A stretch of 34,674 nucleotides of DNA from Candidatus Nanopelagicales bacterium (GTDB taxonomy: Bacteria; Actinomycetota; Actinomycetes; S36-B12; CAIYMF01). A program made the translations under genes and the position numbers. Positions 14,441 through 22,502 of the stretch are shown here, one piece after another. Where the stretch lies: contig JANXWJ010000032.1 of the NCBI GenBank assembly GCA_025351185.1, positions 1 through 34,674 on the forward strand, read 5' to 3'. Every line of letters begins with the position of its first letter. Within the stretch, counting starts at the first letter, position 1. Under the pieces are notes generated by a model. It ran no database searches. It was given only the letters and a program-made list of their open reading frames with translations, and was not told the origin of the DNA.

Positions 14441-15363
14441 TGCTTGGCTCGTGCTTGCGCCGCCTCACCGATGGCACGCAGCCGGGCGACCACGAGCTGG
14501 GGCTCGTGGCGACCTGCGTAGGCGGGTATCCGGATGGCGAGCTTGCCCTCGGCCGCGTGCACGGCGTCCCGAGCAGCGTCGGCCCAGCGTGCCTCCGGAG
14601 TGTCGTGCTGGGGCCCGTCGACCTCGATCACGAGGACTGTTCCGTCGGCAAGATCGACTTCAAGGTCATGGCGACCCGCGCTGCTGCGAACCTGCCGCCG
14701 GGGAGCTGGCAACCCTGCTCGCCTCAGGAGCGGTACGACGTCGACCTCAGCCAGTGATTCGGCTCCCAAGGCGGCATCAGCCAGGCACTCGCGTACGACG
14801 GTCTTGTAGCGGACACGTCCACAGACGGCCAGCTCGGCATCCACCTCGTGAGGACTCGCGAGTCCGCTCCGGATCGCAGCCAGGACCAGTCCGGCGGCGA
14901 CTCTCGGATGCGGGCTCCACCCGGCCGCATCGACGACTGCTCGAGCCGCGCTCGTGACGGGCAGCGCGCGCTCGTGGGTGAGGACCGGAAGCCGGTCGCT
15001 CACATGGATGGCCACGCCGGGCAGGCGGAGCGGGCGCTGATCACGCGGGACCAAGATCTGCATGAGATCGGGCTCATAACCGCGCAGCCCCAGGTGGCGC
15101 AAAGCACTCCGCCCACCCATCCAGGCGACGGGACCGTGGAGGACGGCTCGCCACTCGAGCTGCTCCTGGTCGAGACGGCCGTTGTCCACGGAGACCACCT
15201 CGGGCGCCACGAGGATCCACCGGCCCGAGGCCACCTGTTCGGCAACGTGGTCGCTCGTGACGCCGAGGGTGCGAAGCTGGGACCGTCGCGCCAGCCCGGC
15301 CTGGCGCCCGAGCAGCTGCGTGAGCCCGGGCACGGACAAGATGGCAAGACGACCTCCAGACAT
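14413..15363 (-). CDS. AbiEi-like winged-helix plus DUF559-type nuclease domain protein
   Basis: This 316-residue protein has an N-terminal winged-helix region (about 10-60, GLTQLLGRQAGLARRSQLRTLG) like the AbiEi antitoxin N-terminal domain. The central part is AbiEi-like. A C-terminal domain (about 200-300) has the layout of DUF559/Vsr-type PDDEXK nucleases: E202 or E206, D233/D237, then IEVDGPQH (E247, D249, H253). Multi-copy relatives are typical of Nocardioides-type genomes, where they are annotated as hypothetical or DUF559 proteins; nuclease activity is unproven. The ATG at 15363 has no clear ribosome-binding site. Palindromes lie at both ends of the gene, and the last residues (SMCNPDGL) come from one of them. 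Confidence 0.75.
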   Translation of the reverse strand: MSGGRLAILSVPGLTQLLGRQAGLARRSQLRTLGVTSDHVAEQVASGRWILVAPEVVSVDNGRLDQEQLEWRAVLHGPVAWMGGRSALRHLGLRGYEPDLMQILVPRDQRPLRLPGVAIHVSDRLPVLTHERALPVTSAARAVVDAAGWSPHPRVAAGLVLAAIRSGLASPHEVDAELAVCGRVRYKTVVRECLADAALGAESLAEVDVVPLLRRAGLPAPRRQVRSSAGRHDLEVDLADGTVLVIEVDGPQHDTPEARWADAARDAVHAAEGKLAIRIPAYAGRHEPQLVVARLRAIGEAAQARAKQSMCNPDGL

Positions 15364-15441
15364 GGAGGAACCGTGCAGATTCAGAACGCCTCGGCGCTGC
15401 CACCACGTCCCACGGGTGTGGACGACGCGCCGAGCCTCCCA

Positions 15442-15489
15442 TCGATGTGTAACGACGACGGCCTATACCTCGTCGTGGTTACACATCGA
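15442..15489. repeat. Palindrome upstream of nuclease-like gene (element B2)
   Basis: The 23-base arms at 15442-15464 and 15467-15489 match at 19 positions with a 2-base centre. Their outer parts, TCGATGTGTAAC and GTTACACATCGA, pair perfectly. The second is identical to part of the palindrome at 14391-14440. It lies 78 bases from the nuclease-like gene start and about 150 bases before sucC. Confidence 0.85.
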
Positions 15490-15540
15490 CGGGGTCGGTG
15501 GTGATGTGGGACCGGAGGAGAGTCGGGGAGGGGCCAGGGC

Positions 15541-15546
15541 TAGGCT
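15541..15546 (+). promoter_or_regulatory. Possible -10 box for the sucCD operon
   Basis: TAGGCT matches the actinobacterial housekeeping -10 pattern and lies about 90 bases before the sucC start. No convincing -35 is seen. Confidence 0.3.
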
Positions 15547-15638
15547 CCGAATCGCTCTCGCGCCGCGCGTGCTGACCGTCCTCGTCAGAGGTGTCGGACG
15601 GGTGGCGGCGCTCCCTCGACGAGTCAGGACAGCCAGCG

Positions 15639-16817
15639 GTGGATCTGTACGAGTACCAGGCGAAGGACCTGTTCGCGCAGCACGGCGTACCGACGCAGAG
15701 CGGCGAGGTCGTGCACACGCCGCAGCATGCGAAGGAGGCGGCCGAGCGCATCGGCGGCCTCGTGGTCGTCAAGGCGCAGGTGAAGGTCGGCGGTCGCGGC
15801 AAGGCGGGTGGCGTCAAGCTCGCCAAGACGCCGCAGGAGGCCTACGACGTCGCCCACGACATCCTCGGCCTCGACATCAAGGGCCACATCGTCCACCAGG
15901 TGCTCGTCAACCCGGCGGCCGACATCGCGGAGGAGTACTACGTCTCCTACCTCCTCGACCGCGCCAACCGCACCTTCCTCGCCATGGCGAGCAAGGAGGG
16001 CGGCATGGAGATCGAGCAGCTCGCGGTCGAGCGTCCCGAGGCTCTGGCCAAGGTGGCTGTCGACGCGGTCGTCGGCGTAGACCGTGCCAAGGCCGAGGAG
16101 ATCTGCGACGCCGCCGGCTTCGACGACTCGGTGCGCGAGCAGATCATCCTGGTGCTGGAGAAGCTCTGGGACGTCTTCGTGAAGTCCGACGCGACGCTCG
16201 TCGAGGTCAACCCGCTCGTGAAGACGCTGACCGGTGAGGTCGTGGCGCTCGACGGCAAGGTGTCGCTCGACGAGAACGCCGACTTCCGTCACCCGGAGTA
16301 CGAAGCGCTCGCCGACTTCACCGAGACCGATCCCCTGGAGCTCAAGGCGAAGGAGAAGAACCTCAACTACGTCAAGCTCTCCGGCTCGGTCGGAATCATC
16401 GGCAACGGCGCGGGTCTCGTGATGAGCACCCTAGATGTCGTCGCCTACGCGGGCGAGGAGTTCGGCGGCCAGAAGCCCGCGAACTTCCTCGACATCGGCG
16501 GCGGTGCCTCGGCGCAGGTCATGGCCGACGGCCTCGAGATCATCCTCGGTGACTCCGAGGTGAAGTCGGTCTTGGTCAACGTCTTCGGCGGCATCACGGC
16601 GTGCGACGCCGTGGCCAACGGGATCGTGCAGGCGCTGCAGATGCTCGCCGACAAGGGCGAGCCGGTCACCAAGCCGCTCGTGGTGCGCCTCGACGGCAAC
16701 AACGCCGACCTCGGTCGGCAGATCCTCCACGACGCGGGCAACCCGCTCGTGGAGCTCGTGGACACGATGGACGGTGCCGCGCGTCGCGTGGCCGAGCTTG
16801 CGGCACAGGGAGCCTGA
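15639..16817 (+). CDS. sucC: Succinate-CoA ligase (ADP-forming), beta subunit
   Basis: This 392-residue subunit of the TCA-cycle enzyme interconverts succinyl-CoA and succinate with nucleotide phosphorylation. An ATP-grasp domain ([34 protein letters not shown], later VEVNPL) is followed by the C-terminal ligase domain with [16 protein letters not shown] and [10 protein letters not shown]. Length is normal for the family. The GTG at 15639 gives the canonical [10 protein letters not shown]-terminus and has AGGA about nine bases upstream; the open frame extends further to 15591 but the extra residues are not family-like. sucD starts six bases after its stop. Confidence 0.97.
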   Translation: MDLYEYQAKDLFAQHGVPTQSGEVVHTPQHAKEAAERIGGLVVVKAQVKVGGRGKAGGVKLAKTPQEAYDVAHDILGLDIKGHIVHQVLVNPAADIAEEYYVSYLLDRANRTFLAMASKEGGMEIEQLAVERPEALAKVAVDAVVGVDRAKAEEICDAAGFDDSVREQIILVLEKLWDVFVKSDATLVEVNPLVKTLTGEVVALDGKVSLDENADFRHPEYEALADFTETDPLELKAKEKNLNYVKLSGSVGIIGNGAGLVMSTLDVVAYAGEEFGGQKPANFLDIGGGASAQVMADGLEIILGDSEVKSVLVNVFGGITACDAVANGIVQALQMLADKGEPVTKPLVVRLDGNNADLGRQILHDAGNPLVELVDTMDGAARRVAELAAQGA

Positions 16818-16823
16818 CGAATC

Positions 16824-17708
16824 ATGGCCATCTTCCTCACCGAGGACTCCAAGATCCTCGTCCAGGGCATCACCGGCTCCGAGGGCACCAAGCACACGAT
16901 CCGCATGCTCTCATCGCACGCGAACATCGTCGCGGGCGTGACCCCGGGCAAGGGCGGCCAGACCGTCACGGCCGAGGGCCGCGACATCCCCGTGTTCGGC
17001 TCCTGCCAGGAGGCCGTCGCCGCGACCGGCGCCGACGTGTCGGTGGTCTTCGTGCCCCCGCGCTTCGCCAAGGCAGCGGTCGTCGAGGCCGTCGACGCCG
17101 CGATCCCGCTCGTCGTGGTGATCACCGAGGGCATCCCCGTGCACGACACCGCGGCGTTCTACCAGTACGCCGCCGACTCCGGCACGACGCGCATCATCGG
17201 CCCGAACTGCCCCGGCCTCATCAGCCCCGGCAAGTCCAACGCCGGCATCATCCCCGGCACCATCACCAAGACCGGGCGCATCGGGCTGGTGAGCAAGTCG
17301 GGCACGCTGACCTACCAGATGATGTACGAGCTCCGTGACCTCGGCTTCTCCTCGGCCGTGGGCATCGGCGGCGACCCCGTCATCGGCACGACGCACATCG
17401 ACTGCCTCGCGGCGTTCGAGGCCGACGCCGAGACCGACGCGATCGTGATGATCGGCGAGATCGGCGGCGACGCCGAGGAGCGCGCTGCGGCGTACATCAA
17501 GGACCACGTCACCAAGCCGGTCGTCGGCTATGTCGCCGGCTTCACCGCACCCGAGGGCAAGACGATGGGGCACGCCGGCGCCATCGTCTCCGGCTCCTCG
17601 GGCACCGCCCAGGCGAAGAAGGAAGCCCTCGAGGCCGTCGGCGTCAAGGTCGGCAAGACCCCGTCGGAGACCGCACGGCTGATGCGCGAGATCATCGAGG
17701 CGAAGTAA
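16824..17708 (+). CDS. sucD: Succinate-CoA ligase, alpha subunit
   Basis: This 294-residue partner of SucC has a CoA-binding Rossmann domain at the N-terminus ([21 protein letters not shown]), the central [11 protein letters not shown] motif and the phosphohistidine site GHAGAIVSG (H250), which carries phosphate between succinyl phosphate and the nucleotide on SucC. It is complete and of usual length. Its stop overlaps TAACGT, a possible -10 box for the amidase gene that follows. Confidence 0.97.
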   Translation: MAIFLTEDSKILVQGITGSEGTKHTIRMLSSHANIVAGVTPGKGGQTVTAEGRDIPVFGSCQEAVAATGADVSVVFVPPRFAKAAVVEAVDAAIPLVVVITEGIPVHDTAAFYQYAADSGTTRIIGPNCPGLISPGKSNAGIIPGTITKTGRIGLVSKSGTLTYQMMYELRDLGFSSAVGIGGDPVIGTTHIDCLAAFEADAETDAIVMIGEIGGDAEERAAAYIKDHVTKPVVGYVAGFTAPEGKTMGHAGAIVSGSSGTAQAKKEALEAVGVKVGKTPSETARLMREIIEAK

Positions 17709-17718
17709 CGTCGCTCCC

Positions 17719-18681
17719 ATGCGTATGACAACGGCCGGTATCGCTCTGCTCCTCGCGGCGGCGGTGCCGGCCGTCGTCGTCCTCGGAACGGGGGCGGCGA
17801 GCACCGCGGCACCCGCGTCGGTGTCCACGACGGCTGCGCCGGTTGTCGCGGCGGCAGCACCGTCGGTGCTCCGCGCCGCCGGTCCGGTGCCGTCGTCATG
17901 GGAGGGCGGGCACGCAGTCGCCGTCGCGCCGCGCTGGTGGCCACAGGGCAAGGCACACCCGTCCGCCGCGTGGCCGGCGCTCTGGCCCAAGCCGGTCGCC
18001 TTCTCACCGATGCGCAAGGGTCCGCTCTCCGGCCTCGTCATCGCGCTCGACCCGGGTCACGACATCGGCAACCGCAGCCACGTCTCGCTGATCAACAAGA
18101 AGTACTGGGTCGGCCTCACCAAGACCTGCAACACGACGGGCACGGCGACCAACGCCGGCTATCCGGAAGCGACGTACAACTTCGACGTCGTTGCCCGGTT
18201 GCGCCGACTGCTCGTCGCCAACGGCGCGACCGTCGTCGTCACCCGTGACCGCAACTCAGCCTCGACATACGGCCCATGCGTCGGCGCGCGCGGTGCCTTC
18301 CCCAGCCAGGAGAAGGCCGCCTTCATGGTGCAGATCCACGCCGACGGCGGCCCGGCATCGGGTCGGGGCTTCCACGTGATCGCCCCCGCGCTCTACCAGG
18401 GCTACACCGACGACATGTACATCGGTTCGCGAGCCCTCGGCAACGCGATGGTCGTCGGAATGAGGACGCAGGGCTTCCGGCCGGCGACCTACCTGTCGAA
18501 GGTCGTGCAGATCCGCAAGGACCAGGGCGGCCTCAACACCTCCGACGTCCCGACCGTCACGGTCGAGACCCTCAACATGCGCAACGCCGCCGACGCCCGT
18601 CTCGCGATGTCGTCGGCCGGTCGCCAGAAGGTCGCTGCGGCGCTGTACGCCGGCATCCTGCGCTACGCCCGCACCCGGTAG
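17719..18681 (+). CDS. Secreted N-acetylmuramoyl-L-alanine amidase (Amidase_3)
   Basis: This 320-residue protein has a signal segment (about 5-30), an Ala/Pro-rich linker and an Amidase_3 domain from about residue 103. Zinc and catalytic residues are visible in IALDPGHD, in GYPEATYNFDV (Glu), in MVQIHADGG (His) and in VETLNMRNAADARL (Glu). The inserted segment KTCNTTGTATNAGYPE before the zinc glutamate is characteristic of actinobacterial Ami1-like enzymes (Rv3717 type). It cuts the bond between muramic acid and the peptide stem and would act outside the membrane during cell separation. The ATG at 17719 lies ten bases after the sucD stop and seven bases after TAACGT (17706-17711), so it may have its own leaderless promoter. 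Confidence 0.9.
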   Translation: MRMTTAGIALLLAAAVPAVVVLGTGAASTAAPASVSTTAAPVVAAAAPSVLRAAGPVPSSWEGGHAVAVAPRWWPQGKAHPSAAWPALWPKPVAFSPMRKGPLSGLVIALDPGHDIGNRSHVSLINKKYWVGLTKTCNTTGTATNAGYPEATYNFDVVARLRRLLVANGATVVVTRDRNSASTYGPCVGARGAFPSQEKAAFMVQIHADGGPASGRGFHVIAPALYQGYTDDMYIGSRALGNAMVVGMRTQGFRPATYLSKVVQIRKDQGGLNTSDVPTVTVETLNMRNAADARLAMSSAGRQKVAAALYAGILRYARTR

Positions 18682-18704
18682 CCGCCAGGGCGGATGCCCG
18701 CTGG

Positions 18705-18726
18705 TGCCAGCCGGGTTTCGCTGGCA
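18705..18726 (+). terminator. Hairpin after the amidase gene
   Basis: TGCCAGC at 18705-18711 pairs with GCTGGCA at 18720-18726 around an 8-base loop. It lies 24 bases after the amidase stop and likely ends the sucCD-amidase transcript. Confidence 0.5.
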
Positions 18727-18837
18727 TGGTCCTGCGACCCCAGCGCGGTAGCGGGTCCGGATCACGGCTGGTGCCGAGGTCGGGCGCGGGTTCGGCCGTG
18801 TCGCTGGGCGGGCTGCGACGTGTCGGGTGCGAGCATC

Positions 18838-18851
18838 GGAGGATGACCTCC
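18838..18851 (+). promoter_or_regulatory. Shine-Dalgarno sequence within a small hairpin
   Basis: GGAGG (18838-18842) and CCTCC (18847-18851) form a 5-bp stem around ATGA, directly before the ATG at 18852. The only good ribosome-binding site of the PerM-like gene would be masked when the stem forms. The loop itself holds an alternative in-frame ATG (18843). Confidence 0.45.
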
Positions 18852-20060
18852 ATGCTCGAGCGACCCGCGTCGTCGGGCCCCCGCGTAGAGCCAGGGAGTC
18901 ATCGTCGCAGCGGCACACTGATCGGCACCCTGCCCGTCGCTGCTGTCACAGCCGCTGTGTGGGCCGCCGGAGTCGGGCTGGTCGTCGTCGGTGCCGTCGT
19001 GACGCTGGTGTGGGCGGTCAGCGCCCGCGGTGATGACGGGATCTCCACCCCGGTCGGGGCCGCCGGTGTCGTGTGGCTCGCGGCACACCACGCACCGGTG
19101 GAGACCGCGACCGCCATGGTCACGCTGCTCCCGATCCTGCTGCTGGCAGTGGTGCTGCTCCTGCTCGTGCGCGCCGGACGGTGGGCGGCGCGGATCACTC
19201 TGACGACAACGCTTCCCGACGTCGTGCTCCTGGTCGTCGCTGGCGTCGCTGCGTACTCGGCTGTCGCGGTCCTGGTCGCCGAGTTGGCCACGATCGGCGG
19301 GGCTCAGGTGCCGCCGCTGTCGGCCCTGTTCTGGGCTGCTCTCGTGTCAGCCGTGGGCCTCGGTGTCGGCGTCGTCCGCGAGTCGGGGCTGACCGACGGT
19401 GCTCGGTACCGGATCCCGGTGCAGGCACGTGCCGCCGGTCCGGTGGCGCTGGCCGTGGCCGGTGTCCTCGCGGTCGCCGTCGGTGTGCTTGCGATCGTAG
19501 CCGTCGCGATGCACTGGTCGACCGTCACCGGGATGTCGCACCAGCTCGCTCCCTCGGCGGGTGACGCGATCGGGCTCGTGCTGGTGCAGTTGATGTATCT
19601 GCCCAACCTGCTCGTGTGGGTGCTGTCCTACCTCGCCGGTCCCGGCTTCGCAGTCGGGGGAGGGGCGAGTGTCGACCCGTTCTCCGCCACCGGCGCGCTG
19701 CTGCCCGGAGTGCCCGTCCTGGGCGCGATCCCGCTCGACGCACCTGCTCCCGCGCCCTTCCTGCTGCTGGTGCCGGTGCTCGCGGGCGTCGTCGGCACGG
19801 TCGTGCTGCGACGTCGTCGCGAGTGGTCGGTGCGCGACGAGTCGATCATCGTGCTCACCGCCGCTGCGCTCGTCGGCATCGGTGCCGCGGTGCTGTGCCT
19901 GCTCGCCGGGGGTTCGCTCGGCGACGTCCGGCTCGCCGACCTTGGCCCGACCGCCTGGACCACTGCCCTCGCGGTCACCGCCCTCGCCGCCGCCGGCGGC
20001 CTGCTCACCGCCTTCGGTGCCCACCTGCGCCCCCTCGTCTGGGCCCCCGACGACCTCTGA
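18852..20060 (+). CDS. DUF6350 integral membrane protein (PerM-like)
   Basis: From the ATG at 18852 the protein has 402 residues with about eight or nine hydrophobic helices and no enzymatic motif. Sequence character and position immediately upstream of purN and downstream of sucCD fit the actinobacterial DUF6350 family, which includes M. tuberculosis PerM (Rv0955), linked to cell division under magnesium limitation. A division or envelope role is therefore likely but inferred. The start at 18852 is preferred over the ATG at 18843 because GGAGG is nine bases upstream of the former and directly abuts the latter. A peptidoglycan amidase gene precedes it on the same strand. Confidence 0.82.
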   Translation: MLERPASSGPRVEPGSHRRSGTLIGTLPVAAVTAAVWAAGVGLVVVGAVVTLVWAVSARGDDGISTPVGAAGVVWLAAHHAPVETATAMVTLLPILLLAVVLLLLVRAGRWAARITLTTTLPDVVLLVVAGVAAYSAVAVLVAELATIGGAQVPPLSALFWAALVSAVGLGVGVVRESGLTDGARYRIPVQARAAGPVALAVAGVLAVAVGVLAIVAVAMHWSTVTGMSHQLAPSAGDAIGLVLVQLMYLPNLLVWVLSYLAGPGFAVGGGASVDPFSATGALLPGVPVLGAIPLDAPAPAPFLLLVPVLAGVVGTVVLRRRREWSVRDESIIVLTAAALVGIGAAVLCLLAGGSLGDVRLADLGPTAWTTALAVTALAAAGGLLTAFGAHLRPLVWAPDDL

Positions 20061-20065
20061 CCAAC

Positions 20066-20127
20066 CGAGTAACAGGTCGAATGGTCGTTAAGCCGGCCGG
20101 CTCAGCGACCATTCGACCTGTTACTCG
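20066..20127. repeat. Perfect 22-bp palindrome (element C)
   Basis: The arms at 20066-20087 and 20106-20127 are exact reverse complements. The 18-base centre contains a second perfect palindrome, AGCCGGCCGGCT (20091-20102). It lies directly after the PerM-like gene stop (20060) and before purN, so it may be a terminator. Its inner part, TGGTCG...CGACCA, matches the palindrome at 6767-6825, while its outer arms differ. Confidence 0.85.
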
Positions 20128-20167
20128 CGGACCTGGACCGTCGGGAGAGGCGGGTGTGGGGAGACCG

Positions 20168-20173
20168 TAGGAT
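20168..20173 (+). promoter_or_regulatory. Likely -10 box of purNH
   Basis: TAGGAT fits the actinobacterial -10 consensus. It lies about 50 bases before the preferred purN start, just after the palindrome that separates purN from the upstream gene. Confidence 0.4.
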
Positions 20174-20222
20174 CGGCGTGGACGTCGACCGCGTCCTTCC
20201 CCTGTCGCCTGAGGACCTTCAC

Positions 20223-20846
20223 GTGCCTGATGCTGCGCCCGTACGGCTGCGCCTCGTCGTGCTCGTCAGCGGGTCGGGCACGAATCTGCAGGCCCTGCTC
20301 GACGCGTGCGCGGACCCGGCGTATCCCGCCGAGGTCGTCGCGGTCGGTGCGGACCGCGACTCGATCCTGGCGCTCGAGCGTGCCGCGACCGCAGGGGTCC
20401 CGACATTCGTCCTGCGCGTGGCCGACTTCGCCACCCGCGAAGAGTGGGACACCGCGTTCGCCGACGCCGCCGGATCCTTCGACCCCGACCTCGTGGTCTC
20501 GGCCGGCTTCATGAAGCTGGCCGGCGCCGCCTTCCTCGACCGCTTCGCGGGCCGCTACGTCAACACCCACCCCGCGCTGTTGCCGTCGTTCCCTGGGATG
20601 CACGGCGCCGCCGACGCCCTCGACTACGGCGTCAAGGTCACCGGCTGCACGCTCTTCGTCGTCGATGCTGGCGTCGACACCGGACCGATCCTGGCTCAGG
20701 CGGTCATCGACGTGCGCGATGGCGACGACGTCGAGTCCTTGCACGAGCGCATCAAGACGGCGGAGCGCGAGCTCCTCGTCGACGTCGTCAGCCGGATGGC
20801 TCGCGACGGTTGGACAGTCACCGGCAGGAAGGCCAGCATCCCGTGA
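20223..20846 (+). CDS. purN: Phosphoribosylglycinamide formyltransferase
   Basis: This 207-residue enzyme of purine biosynthesis transfers the formyl group of 10-formyltetrahydrofolate to GAR. Visible features are the phosphate-binding SGSGTN (16-21) and the catalytic triad equivalents N114 and H116 in [13 protein letters not shown] and D152 in VDTGPI. The GTG at 20223 gives a family-like N-terminus and has GAGGA upstream; GTG codons at 20154 or 20178 would add residues of no recognisable value. Its stop overlaps the purH start (GTGA), so the two purine enzymes are co-translated. Confidence 0.95.
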   Translation: MPDAAPVRLRLVVLVSGSGTNLQALLDACADPAYPAEVVAVGADRDSILALERAATAGVPTFVLRVADFATREEWDTAFADAAGSFDPDLVVSAGFMKLAGAAFLDRFAGRYVNTHPALLPSFPGMHGAADALDYGVKVTGCTLFVVDAGVDTGPILAQAVIDVRDGDDVESLHERIKTAERELLVDVVSRMARDGWTVTGRKASIP

Positions 20847-22408
20847 CCACTCGCCCCGTACGCCGTGCCCTCGTCTCCGTCTTCGACAAGAGCGGGCTCG
20901 ACGAGCTCGCCCGCGGTCTCGACGCTGCCGGTGTCGAGATCGTCTCGACCGGGTCGACCGCGTCGCGAATCGCCGGCCTCGGCATCGCGGTCACGCAGGT
21001 CGCCGACCTGACCGGGTTCCCGGAATGCCTTGACGGGCGCGTGAAGACGCTGCACCCGCGGGTGCACGCAGGGATCCTCGCCGACCTCCGCCTCGACGAC
21101 CACCAGCGTCAGCTGACCGAGCTCGACATCGCGCCCTTCGAGCTCGTCGTGGTCAACCTCTATCCGTTCGTCGAGACCGTCGCCTCTGGCGCGACTCCCG
21201 ACGAGTGCGTCGAGCAGATCGACATCGGCGGTCCGACCATGGTGCGCGCTGCGGCGAAGAACCACCCGAGCGTCGCCGTCGTGACGTCACCGTCGCAATA
21301 CACCGAGGTCCTCGCCGCCGTCGCCGGCGGCGGCTTCACCCTCGCGCAGCGTCAGGCCCTCGCCGCAGCTGCTTTTGTGCACACGGCCAACTACGACGTC
21401 GCTGTCGCGTCGTGGCTGGGCAACGTCGTCGCCCCGACCGACGCCGGGACGGGGTTCCCCGCCTGGATCGGCGCCACCTGGGAGCGCGCCGAGGTGCTGC
21501 GCTACGGCGAGAACCCGCACCAGCGCGCCGCTCTCTACGTCACCAATCACACGCCCAACCCGGGGCTCGCTCAGGCGGAGCAGCTGCAGGGCAAGGAGAT
21601 GTCCTACAACAACTACGTCGACGCTGATGCCGCACGTCGCGCGGCCTACGACCACGCCGAGCCTGCGGTCGCGATCATCAAGCATGCCAACCCCTGTGGC
21701 ATCGCGGTCGGTACCGACATCGCTGACGCGCACCGCAAGGCGTTCGACACCGACCCCGTGTCGGCCTACGGCGGCGTGATCGCCGCCAACCGACCGGTGA
21801 CCGCCGACATGGCACGCCAGGTCGCCGACGTCTTCACCGAGGTCATCGTCGCGCCCGGGTTCGACGCCGAGGCGCTCGAGCTGTTGTCGGCCAAGAAGAA
21901 CCTCCGACTGCTCGTCGCTGCTGACGTGCCTGCGACCGGTGGCATCGAGATCCGACCGATCTCCGGCGGAATCCTGCTGCAGTCCGTCGACAAGGTCGAC
22001 GCACCCGGCGACGACCCGGCGAGCTGGACGCTCGCCTGCGGTGAGCCGGCCGATGAGGCGACACTGCGCGACCTCGCCTTCGCCTGGACCGCCGTGCGCT
22101 CAGCCAAGAGCAACGCCATCCTGCTCGCCAAGGATGGCGCTGCCGTGGGCGTCGGAATGGGCCAGGTCAACCGAGTCGACTCCTGCCGTCTCGCCGTGTC
22201 GCGCGCCGGCGAGGATCGCGCACGAGACTCGGTCGCGGCGTCCGATGCGTTCTTCCCGTTCCCCGACGGCCTCGAGGTGCTGCTCGCGGCCGGAGTCCGT
22301 GCTGTCGTGCAGCCGGGTGGCTCGGTGCGAGACGACGTGGTCATCGCAGCCGCGACCGCCACCGGGATCACCATGTACCTCACCGGAACACGTCATTTCT
22401 TCCACTGA
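20843..22408 (+). CDS. purH: Bifunctional AICAR formyltransferase/IMP cyclohydrolase
   Basis: This 521-residue enzyme catalyses the last two steps to IMP. The N-terminal cyclohydrolase domain has [14 protein letters not shown] and [10 protein letters not shown] (68-77). The C-terminal transformylase domain has [13 protein letters not shown], the catalytic IKHANPCG and the ending [19 protein letters not shown]. The length is typical. The start is GTG at 20843, overlapping the purN stop by 4 bases and preceded by GGAAGG. Coding character of the next gene appears to begin before the purH stop. Confidence 0.97.
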   Translation: MTTRPVRRALVSVFDKSGLDELARGLDAAGVEIVSTGSTASRIAGLGIAVTQVADLTGFPECLDGRVKTLHPRVHAGILADLRLDDHQRQLTELDIAPFELVVVNLYPFVETVASGATPDECVEQIDIGGPTMVRAAAKNHPSVAVVTSPSQYTEVLAAVAGGGFTLAQRQALAAAAFVHTANYDVAVASWLGNVVAPTDAGTGFPAWIGATWERAEVLRYGENPHQRAALYVTNHTPNPGLAQAEQLQGKEMSYNNYVDADAARRAAYDHAEPAVAIIKHANPCGIAVGTDIADAHRKAFDTDPVSAYGGVIAANRPVTADMARQVADVFTEVIVAPGFDAEALELLSAKKNLRLLVAADVPATGGIEIRPISGGILLQSVDKVDAPGDDPASWTLACGEPADEATLRDLAFAWTAVRSAKSNAILLAKDGAAVGVGMGQVNRVDSCRLAVSRAGEDRARDSVAASDAFFPFPDGLEVLLAAGVRAVVQPGGSVRDDVVIAAATATGITMYLTGTRHFFH

Positions 22409-22502
22409 TCCTGAGCGGCCGGAGCCGGATCAGCCCGTCGCTGGCTCGCCAGCCCCGGGCGACGAGCCGCGTGACGACGCGGCCGCGGCGGCGTCACTGC
22501 CG

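Noticed and set aside
14391-15490. Insertion sequence with terminal inverted repeats
   Set aside because: The flanking elements are each self-palindromic hairpins, not a pair of terminal inverted repeats; the protein has no transposase DDE or HUH motif and no target-site duplication is visible. Kept instead as a palindrome-associated nuclease finding.
16911-18041. 376-residue minus-strand open frame opposite sucD and the amidase
   Set aside because: Composition is that of an antisense frame, and it runs across two well-supported plus-strand genes.
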